DNA of 64,000 bases from an uncultured Opitutaceae bacterium (GTDB lineage Bacteria > Verrucomicrobiota > Verrucomicrobiia > Opitutales > Opitutaceae). Each line of letters opens with the position of its first letter. Positions within the stretch are counted from its first letter, which is position 1. The stretch covers positions 1 through 64,000 of the forward strand of contig CALFXL010000030.1 in the NCBI GenBank assembly GCA_937958045.1, in the 5' to 3' direction. Below are positions 26,865-36,066 of this stretch, in pieces. The translations under genes were made by a program, and so were the position numbers. The notes beneath the pieces were generated by a model. It was not told the origin of the DNA. It saw nothing but the letters and a program-made list of their open reading frames with translations, and did no database searches.

Positions 26865-27635
26865 TCAGAACTTCAGGTGCTTGAGCGTGAGTCCCTGGTT
26901 GATGAGCTGCTTGAGCGAGGCGATGCCGATCTTGAGATGGTCTTCGACGTAGGCGGCGTTGACGACGCGGTCGCTGTATTCGGTTTTCACGCCTTCGGGG
27001 GTCATCGGCTGATCGCTCACGAGGAGGAGCGCGCCGGTGGTGAGCTCGTTGTAGAAACCGGCGGTGAAGATGGTGGCCGTTTCCATGTCGATGCACATGG
27101 CGTGCACGCGTTGGAGATAGGCTTTGAACTCGTCGTCATGTTCCCACACGCGGCGGTTGGTGGTGTACACGGTGCCGGTCCAGTAATCGCGCGAGAAGTC
27201 GCGGATCGACGTGGAGATCGCTTTCTGTAGCGCGAACGAAGGCAGCGCGGGGACTTCGGGCGGCATGTAGTCGTTGCTCGTGCCTTCACCGCGGATGGCG
27301 GCGATGGGGAGGATGAGGTCGCCGATCTCGGCGCGATGTTTGATGCCGCCGCATTTGCCGAGGAAGAGCACGGCCTTGGGGTGAATCGCGCTGAGCAGAT
27401 CCATGACCGTCGCCGCGTTGGCGCTGCCCATGCCGAAGTTGATGATCGTGATGCGACCTTTGGTCGCGTTGGGCATCGCGCGATCGCGTCCACGCACACG
27501 CACGCCATGCCATTTCGCAAAGAGCTTCACGTACAACTGAAAGTTCGTGAGCAAAATGTGGTCACCGAATTCCTTGAGCGGAACGCCGGTGTAGCGAGGC
27601 AGCCAGTTTTCGACGATTTCGCGACGTGTCTTCAT
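26865..27635 (-). CDS. amn: AMP nucleosidase (short form)
   Basis: This enzyme hydrolyses AMP to adenine and ribose 5-phosphate. The 256-residue product is the short, phosphorylase-like form, without the long N-terminal domain of the E. coli enzyme. It has NFGMGSANAATVMDLL, FLGKCGGIKH, GEGTSNDY and DMETATIFTAG of the PNP/UDP superfamily. The ATG at 27633-27635 (MKTRREIVENW) is chosen. It lies 108 bases behind the DUF1990 gene and may have its own promoter. Confidence 0.93.
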   Translation of the reverse strand: MKTRREIVENWLPRYTGVPLKEFGDHILLTNFQLYVKLFAKWHGVRVRGRDRAMPNATKGRITIINFGMGSANAATVMDLLSAIHPKAVLFLGKCGGIKHRAEIGDLILPIAAIRGEGTSNDYMPPEVPALPSFALQKAISTSIRDFSRDYWTGTVYTTNRRVWEHDDEFKAYLQRVHAMCIDMETATIFTAGFYNELTTGALLLVSDQPMTPEGVKTEYSDRVVNAAYVEDHLKIGIASLKQLINQGLTLKHLKF

Positions 27636-27743
27636 GATGAAAGCAATCGGCGCAGCGCGCGCTGATGATGACAGCGTGTGCAATGCCAGCCTGGTGTGAA
27701 CCTCGAAGTTGCGCAGGCGCTTCGCGAAAACGCACATCGGACA

Positions 27744-28370
27744 CTAAGCAGCGCGTGTGTGAACCGCGGAGTGCAAGGCTTGCTGCGATGCGCGGATGAA
27801 ACGGTGCTGAAGACGTCGAGCGAGCGGCGTCGCGAGCCGGACGGGCCAGAAACGTGGACGCGAAAACGCGCGCAAATCGTACCACACTGAACCGTCATCG
27901 AGCATCTCGATGAGAAAACGTTCTTCGCCTTCTTCGACGTGCGCGGGCAGCGTGCCGTAGGCGAAACCAAAACGACGCATGCGATCGTTCGTCGATGTGG
28001 TATCGATCACGTAAACGATGCGACAAGCATTGAGCCACCAGCAGCCGTATCCTCGAGCGAGCATCGTCAAGGTGAGGCCCGGGACGATGGGGGCATCGGT
28101 GGGTGCGATGGTGGCCCATGCGGACGGAAACATCCGCCAATCACGCAGCGCATCGCACGCGCGGCGCCAGACGACATCCCCGTGGCCGAGCAGATGGCGA
28201 TTGTGATCGAGTTGATAACGCGCGGGCGCGCGTGAGACGTCCAGGTGGGTTTGCCCCACGGCGGCGTAGGCGAAAGGCGCAGACGCGTTGGCTTCGCGAA
28301 AGGCGGCGATCTTCGCGATGGACGGTTTTCTTAAACGGACACGCGGATGCTGTGGAAAGGTGGCCGGCAT
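27744..28370 (-). CDS. DUF1990 protein
   Basis: A 208-residue protein of the DUF1990 (UPF0548) family: FAYAAVGQTH at the start, then YQLDHNRHLLGHGDVVWRRA, WRMFPSAWA, and FGFAYGTLPAHVEEGEE, which matches the conserved YGTLPGHPExGEE. The biochemical role is unknown. The gene starts 3 bases after the TIGR01777 gene, a neighbour it often has in other bacteria, so the two probably act together. Confidence 0.85.
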   Translation of the reverse strand: MPATFPQHPRVRLRKPSIAKIAAFREANASAPFAYAAVGQTHLDVSRAPARYQLDHNRHLLGHGDVVWRRACDALRDWRMFPSAWATIAPTDAPIVPGLTLTMLARGYGCWWLNACRIVYVIDTTSTNDRMRRFGFAYGTLPAHVEEGEERFLIEMLDDGSVWYDLRAFSRPRFWPVRLATPLARRLQHRFIRASQQALHSAVHTRAA

Positions 28371-28373
28371 GGG

Positions 28374-29354
28374 TTATTTGGAAACCGCGCGACGCGAGGC
28401 GAGTGCGATCGCAGCGGAGGGCCAGTCGGGATAGCGAAAACGGAAACCGGCTTCGAGCAGGCGGCGAGGAATCACACGACGACTTTTCAGGAGCAGTTCG
28501 ACATCGGTGCGCAGGAAAAATGCACCGATTTTTAATAACCACTCGGGCGAGCGGAGACCGAACGGCGCGAGGAGTGCGTGGCGCAGGATTTGTTGAAACG
28601 CATGATTCGTGAGTGGCTCGGGCGAAGAGAGATTCACCGGGCCGGAAAGTTCTTCGTGTGCGAGCAGGAAACGGATGGCGGCTACGAAGTCGTATTCATG
28701 AATCCACGACACGTATTGGCGTCCCGAGCCGTGCGCACCGCCGAGTCCGCGTTGCGCGAGTCGGGCAAGTGTATCGAAAACTCCACTACGATCGGGACTC
28801 ATGACCATGGCGGCGCGCAGGGCGACCTTGCGTGTGCGTGGTGTGGGGGAGGCGAAAAGCGTTTCTTCCCAAGCGCGGGCGATCTCGATGGATTTGTCCC
28901 AATAACGAGGCGCATCGGGCTCCGAGCCGCCGAGAATGCCCGTCATATCGTCGTTGGGGGCGTCGAAACGATGCGCGTAGATCGTGGCGGTGCTCATTTG
29001 CAGCCACACACGCGGAGGTTGTTTTGCGCGCGCGATCGCTTCGCCGATGACGCGTGTGGACTCGACGCGGGACGAAAGCATCTCCGCGAGATTGGTTTTC
29101 GTGTAGCGGCAATTAACGGAACGCCCGGCGAGATTGATCACGGCATCCGCGCCATCGATTTCGTCGGCCCAAGGGCCGAGTGAACGGGCGTCCCATGTAA
29201 TCACGCGGACGCCGGGAAGCCGAGTTTCCGCCGGGAGCGATTTTGTCGCACGCGTGAGCATGATGAGTTCGTGCGATGCGTCGCGCTCGCCTGCCAAATC
29301 GCGCAACAGCATGCGTCCGATCTGTCCGGTCGCGCCGGCGAGGATGAGTTTCAT
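28374..29354 (-). CDS. TIGR01777 family NAD-dependent epimerase-like protein
   Basis: A 326-residue Rossmann-fold protein of the extended SDR superfamily: GATGQIGRMLL near the N-terminus, NLAGRSVNCRYT and SSRVESTRVIGEAI, plus a C-terminal DUF1731-like domain (LGLRSPEWLLKIGAFFLRTDVELLLKSRRV... pattern, abbreviated). Substrate unknown. The ATG at 29352-29354 is chosen. It belongs to a leftward run GbsR-membrane protein-TIGR01777-DUF1990 with small gaps. Confidence 0.88.
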   Translation of the reverse strand: MKLILAGATGQIGRMLLRDLAGERDASHELIMLTRATKSLPAETRLPGVRVITWDARSLGPWADEIDGADAVINLAGRSVNCRYTKTNLAEMLSSRVESTRVIGEAIARAKQPPRVWLQMSTATIYAHRFDAPNDDMTGILGGSEPDAPRYWDKSIEIARAWEETLFASPTPRTRKVALRAAMVMSPDRSGVFDTLARLAQRGLGGAHGSGRQYVSWIHEYDFVAAIRFLLAHEELSGPVNLSSPEPLTNHAFQQILRHALLAPFGLRSPEWLLKIGAFFLRTDVELLLKSRRVIPRRLLEAGFRFRYPDWPSAAIALASRRAVSK

Positions 29355-29386
29355 GGTCGAGATCGTTGCGGCCGAGTGTGGCGAGA

Positions 29387-29800
29387 TCAGGCCGTGATGG
29401 GCTTTTGAGAAAACCTTCTTTCGGTCAGCGCAAGCAATCCGCCGAGCAGGCCACCCGTGAGCAGGCCGATGATCGGGTAAAAGGCGGAAGGCGGTATGAT
29501 GAAGGCGGGCAGTATGAGATAGCCGAGGAAAACGCCGGCGAAAAATCCGCTTAACGTCGACCACAAGACCGCGTGGATCGATCGCGGCGATGCGTAGCGA
29601 TAGACGATTTCCATGAGGATCGCGTGAAGGGCGCTGGGTAAGGCGGCGATGATCCACGCATATAATGCAACCGCGACGGTGGTCAGGGGCAGCTCCGCAA
29701 GCGTGCTACCGTGCATGGCCGTTTCGTAAACGGCCACGAAGAAGGCGCCGATCAATGGAGGAAGGAGCGCGTTGAGCGCGAAACGTGTTGGCATATTCAT
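29387..29800 (-). CDS. Small four-helix membrane protein
   Basis: A 137-residue protein with four predicted TM segments at about 8-26, 38-58, 78-100 and 108-127, and short loops. No known family is recognised. The ATG at 29798-29800 is used; a longer frame upstream is low-complexity. It lies 82 bases behind the GbsR-type regulator and 32 bases before the TIGR01777 gene. In this position it may be the effector under control of the regulator. A second ATG two codons downstream is also possible. Confidence 0.7.
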   Translation of the reverse strand: MNMPTRFALNALLPPLIGAFFVAVYETAMHGSTLAELPLTTVAVALYAWIIAALPSALHAILMEIVYRYASPRSIHAVLWSTLSGFFAGVFLGYLILPAFIIPPSAFYPIIGLLTGGLLGGLLALTERRFSQKPITA

Positions 29801-29882
29801 GGGGTGGTGGTTTGGCGCAGGCGTTGAGGCAGGATTGGGGGCTGGTGTAGTGAAGAGCCCGGGGGGAGGTGGCGCTTCCGGC

Positions 29883-30404
29883 TTAGCCGAGGAGCTTGAA
29901 AACTTTGTCGCCGAGGTTGGCCAGGCGCTTGAGGCCGGCGGGGGAGAGCGATTGCGCGCGATCACACCAGCGGTCGGTGAGCTCGAGCAGCTCGGCGAGG
30001 TCGGAGAACCGTTTGAGTGTGGTGGCGGGAATTGCTTTCGTGGACGCGGCTTCGGCGGCGCATTCGCGGAGAACGGCGACGGTGGGTTCGAGCTCGCGGC
30101 GTCGGCGTTCGCGAAGGATGAGCAGGAAGGTTTCCCAGACATCGTCGAGCGTGGTGAAATGATCGCGGCGGTCGCCCATGTGATGGACGATGCGGATGAG
30201 TCCCCAGCTCTGCAGTTCCTTGATGCCAGCGCTGACGGCCGAGCGGGCGATCTCGAGCGTGGTGGCGATTTCGTCGGCGGGAATCGGCTCAGGCGAAATG
30301 AGCAGCAAGGCGTGAATCTGCGCGACCGAGCGGCTGATGCCCCAGCGTGTGCCCATCTCGCCCCAGTGGAGGATAAATTTTTTCGTGGTCGACGTGAGTT
30401 TCAT
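29883..30404 (-). CDS. GbsR/MarR-type transcriptional regulator
   Basis: A 173-residue regulator with a GbsR-type winged helix (WGISRSVAQIHALLLISPEPIPADE; helix ARSAVSAGIKELQSWGLI) and a C-terminal helical dimerisation region. Members such as GbsR, CudR and OpcR sense osmolyte or membrane-related signals. A perfect palindrome lies 33 bases before the start and could be its operator, consistent with autoregulation. It heads the leftward run membrane protein-TIGR01777-DUF1990. Confidence 0.9.
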   Translation of the reverse strand: MKLTSTTKKFILHWGEMGTRWGISRSVAQIHALLLISPEPIPADEIATTLEIARSAVSAGIKELQSWGLIRIVHHMGDRRDHFTTLDDVWETFLLILRERRRRELEPTVAVLRECAAEAASTKAIPATTLKRFSDLAELLELTDRWCDRAQSLSPAGLKRLANLGDKVFKLLG

Positions 30405-30436
30405 GAAAGCGGTCGGTTTGCTGCGGGTGTATTTGT

Positions 30437-30462
30437 AATTTCAGAAAAAACTGAAATTTCAG
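30437..30462. promoter_or_regulatory. Palindromic operator candidate of the GbsR-type gene
   Basis: AATTTCAG-N6-CTGAAATT is a perfect 8-bp inverted repeat (30437-30458); AATTTCAG recurs at 30455-30462, giving a direct repeat 18 bases apart. AT-rich palindromes of this size suit MarR/GbsR dimers. It is 33 bases upstream of the regulator's ATG. Confidence 0.6.
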
Positions 30463-30533
30463 AAATTGTCAGGTGGGAAAGGTCAGCAATGTGCATCGTG
30501 GGTTTCGGCGCGGGTGGGCGGAGAAGGATGGTA

Positions 30534-30578
30534 GTTTATAGGCTTATGGGACTTATGGGATCTGTAGGACTTATGGGG
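30534..30578. repeat. Nonamer tandem repeat, element H
   Basis: Five tandem 9-base units near CTTATGGGA, two of them identical, directly upstream of the methyltransferase gene. They differ from the AAYG-type heptamers but share the modular, degenerate style of the other intergenic elements. No opposed arm was seen. Confidence 0.65.
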
Positions 30579-30642
30579 TGGGGCAAAGCGGGAGCTGCTT
30601 ATTAGCGCTTGAGGCGATGGGGCGGTGCGGCACGGTGGCGCG

Positions 30643-31326
30643 ATGTTTGATGCTTGGGTGAAATCTGCGGTGCTGCGCTACCGGTCGTGTGGAGTCACGG
30701 CGCGGCAGTTTGCGCGCGGAAAGTTGCGCGGCGATCCGGTGTATCGCGCGGTGTTGGCGGGACCGTGGTTGTCGCGCGGAGGCACGGTGATCGATCTCGG
30801 GTGCGGGCAGGGACTGATGCTGGCGTTGATCGCGGAGGCGCGGGCGGGCGGCGCTTCCGACAGCGGGCGATTGGTGGGCGTGGAGTTGCGTCCGAAGGTC
30901 GCGGAGATTGCGCGGCGCGCGTTGGACGATGTCGCGGAGATCATCGCAGCAGACGCGCGCAGGGAAGCGTTGCCGACGGCGCGGACGATTTTGGTTTTCG
31001 ACGTGTTGCATATGATGCCGGCGTCGGATCAGGAAGCGCTGGTGCGCGGACTCGTCGCGGCGTTGGAGACGGGCGGAACTTTACTCGTGCGCGAAGCGGA
31101 TGCGTCCGCGGGCTGGCGATTTCAGGCGGTGAATTTCGCTAATCGCGCGAAGGCGTTTTTCTTCGGGTATTCGTCGAAAGGGTTTTGTTTTCGGACGGCC
31201 GCGGGTTGGAAAACGTTGCTGGAAAGCCATGGGCTCAGCGTCGAAAGCTGGCCGATGGGACAAGGCACGCCTTATGGGAATGTGCTGCTGGCGGGGACGA
31301 AGCGGGCGACGGACGCTCGAAGCTGA
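30643..31326 (+). CDS. Class I SAM-dependent methyltransferase
   Basis: A 227-residue methyltransferase with motif I VIDLGCGQGLML near residue 50, then VGVELRP and FDVLHMMPASDQEALVRG as motifs II-IV. Substrate unknown. A GTG 18 bases upstream is an alternative start; the ATG at 30643 is preferred. Its stop codon lies inside repeat element C, and it converges on lipA. Confidence 0.8.
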   Translation: MFDAWVKSAVLRYRSCGVTARQFARGKLRGDPVYRAVLAGPWLSRGGTVIDLGCGQGLMLALIAEARAGGASDSGRLVGVELRPKVAEIARRALDDVAEIIAADARREALPTARTILVFDVLHMMPASDQEALVRGLVAALETGGTLLVREADASAGWRFQAVNFANRAKAFFFGYSSKGFCFRTAAGWKTLLESHGLSVESWPMGQGTPYGNVLLAGTKRATDARS

Positions 31327-31363
31327 ATGGCGACCAACCTCCAACGTCCAAGCGGGAGTTGGC
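31315..31363. repeat. Heptamer repeat filling a stop-to-stop gap, element C
   Basis: Seven consecutive 7-base units, near AACGTCC and GCTGAAT, run from the last codons of the methyltransferase gene to the base before the lipA stop (31364). The methyltransferase stop codon is inside a unit. Units of the same type occur in elements A2 and G. Confidence 0.65.
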
Positions 31364-32260
<897 letters not shown>

Positions 32261-32351
32261 GAGCGTGCGGAAAGAGGAGAAAAACGAATGCGAGTGGGTC
32301 GTGCAGCCTTATTTTTTAACAGCGAGGACCATTTAGGGTGCAGGTTTGGGC

Positions 32352-33059
32352 TTATTTCCCGGCGAGGAATTCGGGCAGGAGGGTCCAGAACTCGTGCGCG
32401 AGGACGCGTTTCACCTCTTCGAGGTCGAGCGGTTGGCCGCCGAGTTCGGCTTGCATCGAGGTGACGGTGCCGTCGGTCGGGCTGATGCCGCAGGGGATGA
32501 TGCCGCCGAAGTGGGCGAGGTTGGCATTCACGTTGAGAGCGAAGCCGTGGTAGGTGGTCCACCTTTTCACGGCGACGCCGATGGCGGCGATTTTGCGCGG
32601 ACCGAGCCAGATGCCGGTTTTGCCGGGGCGGCGGGCGGCGGCGAGGCCGAGGCAACCGACGGCGTTGATGAGGACTTGTTCGAGAAAGCGCAGGTACGCG
32701 TGCAGGTCTTTGCGCGGGAGGAGCGAGACGATCGGGTAGCCGACGATCTGGCCGGGCCCGTGATAGGTGATGTCGCCGCCGCGGTTGGTTTTCACGACTT
32801 CGATGCCTTGCGCGGCGAGTTGCTGCGGCGTCCAGACGAGGTTGGCGTCGGCTCCGGCGCGTTGGCCGATGGTAAAAACCGGATCGTGCTCAGTGAAGAC
32901 GAGCGTGTCGCCGATCTTGTTTTCCTGTCGTTGGACAACGAGCTCTTCCTGCCAGTGCCAGGCGGCTTCGTAACGCGTGCGGCCCCAATCAAGCGTGGAG
33001 GACGCGGCCGAGGTGGCGGGCGATGGCGAAGCGGGAAAGGACGCGGAGGACGAAGACAT
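32352..33059 (-). CDS. lipB: Octanoyl-[ACP]:protein transferase
   Basis: LipB moves octanoate from ACP to lipoyl domains before LipA acts. The 235-residue product has a Ser/Ala/Pro-rich N-terminus, then GRTRYEAAW, TNRGGDITYHGPGQ, KIAAIGVAVKRW (catalytic lysine) and GIIPCGI (catalytic cysteine). The frame runs much further upstream but is opposite to lysS; the ATG at 33057-33059 is the natural start. The first 25 residues are low-complexity and likely disordered. Confidence 0.94.
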   Translation of the reverse strand: MSSSSASFPASPSPATSAASSTLDWGRTRYEAAWHWQEELVVQRQENKIGDTLVFTEHDPVFTIGQRAGADANLVWTPQQLAAQGIEVVKTNRGGDITYHGPGQIVGYPIVSLLPRKDLHAYLRFLEQVLINAVGCLGLAAARRPGKTGIWLGPRKIAAIGVAVKRWTTYHGFALNVNANLAHFGGIIPCGISPTDGTVTSMQAELGGQPLDLEEVKRVLAHEFWTLLPEFLAGK

Positions 33060-33107
33060 GACAGCGGATAGTTGAATACCAAGAACGCCGAGAATGCAAA
33101 GGAGGAG

Positions 33108-33163
33108 CGTGACCAATGACGAATGACCGATGACTAATGACCAGTGGCCAGTGACGAGTGGCT
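33108..33163. repeat. Heptamer tandem repeat, element D
   Basis: Eight uninterrupted 7-base units, consensus RRTGRCN (for example AATGACC and AGTGGCT), occupy the divergent gap between lipB and lysS, ending 61 bases before the lysS ATG. The unit is the same as in element B. It may overlap the promoters of both genes. Confidence 0.8.
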
Positions 33164-33224
33164 GAAGGCGTGATGGAAAATGCGTTTGCGCGAGCGGGAT
33201 GCGGCGGGCAAGGTCGCCTGTTCC

Positions 33225-34727
33225 ATGAGCGACATTCCCACCGATATTTCCCACGATCAACACGCCGTGCGCCGGCAGAAGCTCGCCGATATGCGAGCGG
33301 GCGGTTTCGATCCGTTTCGCGCGAATGTGAACGTGACGCATTTTTCGCAGGACGCGAAAGCGCTGTACGTCGATGGCCAGGACTACACGACGGCGGTGAC
33401 GGTGGCGGGGCGTCTGGTGACGTTTCGCGTGCAGGGCGGCAGCTCGTTCGTGAAGATCCAGGATCAGCAGGGGCAGATTCAGCTCTATTTCCGCCGCGAT
33501 GTGCTCGGCGAGGAACGCTACGGTGTGTTCAAGAAGTCGCTCGATCTGGGCGACATCATCGGCGTCAGCGGTTCGTTGTTTAAGACGAAGACCGGCGAGA
33601 TCACCGTGCGCGTGGAGTCGTTCACGTTGGTGTCGAAGGCGTTGCGTCCGTTGCCGGAAAAATGGCACGGGTTGAGCGATGCCGAGCAGGTGTATCGTCA
33701 GCGTTACCTCGATCTCATCGTGAACGCCGAGTCGCGTCATCGCTTGATGTTGCGCTCGAAGATCGTGTCGGCGGTGCGACGTTTCCTTGAAGATCGCGAA
33801 TTTCTCGAAGTCGAAACGCCGGTGTTGCAAGGCGTGGCGGGCGGCGCGGCGGCGCGTCCGTTTCAAACGCATCACAACGCGCTCGGCACGGATTTCGTGC
33901 TGCGCATTTCGCTCGAACTTTATCTGAAGCGCATGCTCGTCGGCGGCTTCGATCGCGTGTTCGAGATCGGACGTAATTTCCGCAACGAAGGCGTGTCGCG
34001 CCGTCACAACCCGGAGTTTACGATGCTGGAGGTTTATCAGGCTTACAGCGATTACCGCGGCATGATGACGCTCGTGCAGGATTTGATGCGTCATCTCGTG
34101 CGCGATGTCGTGAAGCCGGTGGATGAAGCCGGTCAGCCGACGATGAAGATCAAGCACGCCGCGAGCGGTGAAGCGATCGACTTCGGCGCCGAGTGGCGCG
34201 AGGTGAAGTACAAGGATCTCATCCGCGAAGCGACCGGCGATCCGCAGTGGTTCGAGCGCAGCAAGGCCGAGAAAATCGCCGGCGTGGAAAAACTCGGGCT
34301 CTCCGTGAATCCCGCGTGGGAAGACTTCGAGATCACCAACGAAATTTTCTCCAAGAAGATCGAGCCGAGCCTCATCCAGCCGACGTTCGTCACGCATCTG
34401 CCGAAGGAGCTTTGTCCGCTGGCGAAGATCACGCCCGACGATCCGACGACGATCGATGTGTTTGAGTTGATCATCGGCGGCATGGAAATCGCGCCCGCGT
34501 ATTCCGAACAAAACGATCCGGATGTGCAGCGTGAGATGTTCGAGAAGCAGGCCGGGGAAGAACAACAGAAGGTCGATCAAGATTTCCTCCTCGCGCTCGA
34601 ACACGGCATGCCGCCGGCGGGTGGCATGGGCATCGGCATTGATCGCCTCTGCATTCTGCTCACCGGAGCCGAGAGCATTCGCGACGTGATTCTTTACCCG
34701 CAGCTGAGGACGAAGAAGGAAGAATGA
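33225..34727 (+). CDS. lysS: Lysyl-tRNA synthetase, class II
   Basis: A 500-residue class IIb synthetase: an OB-fold anticodon-binding domain at about 60-165, then a catalytic core with YRQRYLDLI, motif 2 FRNEGVSRRHNPEFTMLE and motif 3 GGMGIGIDRLCILLTG. It charges tRNA-Lys. The ATG at 33225 (MSDIPTDI) is preferred over a 15-residue longer start. The stop codon lies inside the first unit of repeat element E. The LolC/E-like gene follows on the same strand. Confidence 0.96.
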   Translation: MSDIPTDISHDQHAVRRQKLADMRAGGFDPFRANVNVTHFSQDAKALYVDGQDYTTAVTVAGRLVTFRVQGGSSFVKIQDQQGQIQLYFRRDVLGEERYGVFKKSLDLGDIIGVSGSLFKTKTGEITVRVESFTLVSKALRPLPEKWHGLSDAEQVYRQRYLDLIVNAESRHRLMLRSKIVSAVRRFLEDREFLEVETPVLQGVAGGAAARPFQTHHNALGTDFVLRISLELYLKRMLVGGFDRVFEIGRNFRNEGVSRRHNPEFTMLEVYQAYSDYRGMMTLVQDLMRHLVRDVVKPVDEAGQPTMKIKHAASGEAIDFGAEWREVKYKDLIREATGDPQWFERSKAEKIAGVEKLGLSVNPAWEDFEITNEIFSKKIEPSLIQPTFVTHLPKELCPLAKITPDDPTTIDVFELIIGGMEIAPAYSEQNDPDVQREMFEKQAGEEQQKVDQDFLLALEHGMPPAGGMGIGIDRLCILLTGAESIRDVILYPQLRTKKEE

Positions 34728-34804
34728 TGAATGTAGAATGATGAATGAGTCGGAGTTCTGCGGGCTCGTGTCATTCTGCATGCTTGATTCTTAATTCTGC
34801 ATTC
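34722..34804. repeat. Two-armed heptamer repeat, element E
   Basis: Four units near GAATGAT (34722-34749), the first including the lysS stop, face five units ending in ATTC (34770-34804). Both arms keep exact 7-base phase and are imperfect complements, so a hairpin can form. The element ends 5 bases before the ATG of the next gene. Confidence 0.75.
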
Positions 34805-34809
34805 GCCCC

Positions 34810-36045
34810 ATGCCCTGGTATCTCTACCTCGCCCTGAAACAGCTTTTCCCGACGGGGAAACGGCTGACGTTTTTCACGGCGATCTCGGTGCTGGGCGTGG
34901 CCGCCGGTGTGTGGCTGCTGGTTGTCGTCACGGGTGTGATGGGCGGCTTCGGTCACAAGTATCGCGGGTTGATCGTCGACACGCAGGGCGACATCCAGGT
35001 GCGCGCCCGCGGTCTGTCGCGTCAGCCGGCGGAAGTGATGAAACATCTCGAGGCGATTCCCGGCGTGGTCGCGACGTCTCCGTCGGCGGAAGGCATCGTG
35101 ATGCTGCGTGTGGGCAACAAGCCGACGTTTCCCGGTATCCAAGGAGTGGATATACGGCGCGTGGAAAACGTGATCCCGCTGCGCCGTCACATCATCGCGG
35201 GCTCGCTTGACGATCTCGACGACGACACGGTGATTTTGAGTCGAGGACTGGCGGCGTCGCTCGGTGTGTGGATCGGCAGCAATGTGGAAGTGATTTCGCC
35301 GGCGACTTTGGAAAAATGGCAGCGGGACGAGATCATGTTGCCGACCGAGCTCACGGTTGTGGGCATCTTCGAAATCGGTCATCAACAACTCGATGGTTCT
35401 GTCGCGATCGTGACGCTTCGCCGGATGCAAGATCTCTACGATCTGGGCGAAGCCGTTCATGGCTATAACGTGAAGCTCGCTCCCGGCGAAGATGTCGTCG
35501 AGGCCGCGCAACGCATCAACGCCACGTTGCCGGCGACGAGTGGTCTGTACGCGAGCACATGGATGGAAGCGCATCCCGGATTTCTCTTCGCGCTGCAGAT
35601 GGAGAAAATCATGGTCACGCTGATGGTCTCGTTTGTGGTGTTGATCGCGATGTTTCTGGTGACCGCGTTGCTGCTCATCGCGGTGGTGCGCAAGACGCGC
35701 GAGATAGGTTTGCTCGGAGCGCTCGGCGCGAGTGCGTGGCAGACTGCGGCGGGATTTTGTCTGCAAGGTTTCATCGTCGGCACGCTCGGGACATTGGCCG
35801 GACTCGCCGCGGGATTTCTGACGCTCGCCAACATCGATTCGATCTTCCGCGCACTTGGCAGCATCACGGGGAGCTGGGAGGAAATGGTGGCGATTTATCA
35901 ATTCACGCAGGTGCCGGCACACATCACCGCGGGCGAGATCGCGGGCATCGCCGGATACGCGATCTCGATGGCGACGCTTGCGGGATTCATCGCGGCGTGG
36001 CGCGCAGCGAAACTAAAACCCGTGGAGGCGCTGCGCAGCGAGTGA
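34810..36045 (+). CDS. LolC/LolE-type ABC transporter permease
   Basis: A 411-residue inner-membrane permease with the LolC/E architecture: one TM at about 22-45, a large periplasmic domain (about 50-265) and three TMs near 272-300, 315-345 and 375-400. The motif VVRKTREIGLLGALGA is typical of LolC/E and FtsX proteins. It probably extracts lipoproteins from the inner membrane with the ATPase encoded next. One permease gene may serve as a homodimer. Confidence 0.9.
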   Translation: MPWYLYLALKQLFPTGKRLTFFTAISVLGVAAGVWLLVVVTGVMGGFGHKYRGLIVDTQGDIQVRARGLSRQPAEVMKHLEAIPGVVATSPSAEGIVMLRVGNKPTFPGIQGVDIRRVENVIPLRRHIIAGSLDDLDDDTVILSRGLAASLGVWIGSNVEVISPATLEKWQRDEIMLPTELTVVGIFEIGHQQLDGSVAIVTLRRMQDLYDLGEAVHGYNVKLAPGEDVVEAAQRINATLPATSGLYASTWMEAHPGFLFALQMEKIMVTLMVSFVVLIAMFLVTALLLIAVVRKTREIGLLGALGASAWQTAAGFCLQGFIVGTLGTLAGLAAGFLTLANIDSIFRALGSITGSWEEMVAIYQFTQVPAHITAGEIAGIAGYAISMATLAGFIAAWRAAKLKPVEALRSE

Positions 36046-36066
36046 GGCGCGATGCGCTTACTCGCT

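Noticed and set aside
33060..34781. Upstream extension of the lipB frame, opposite lysS
   Set aside because: The extension is antisense to the lysS catalytic core and has no known domain. LipB homology begins only after the ATG at 33059.
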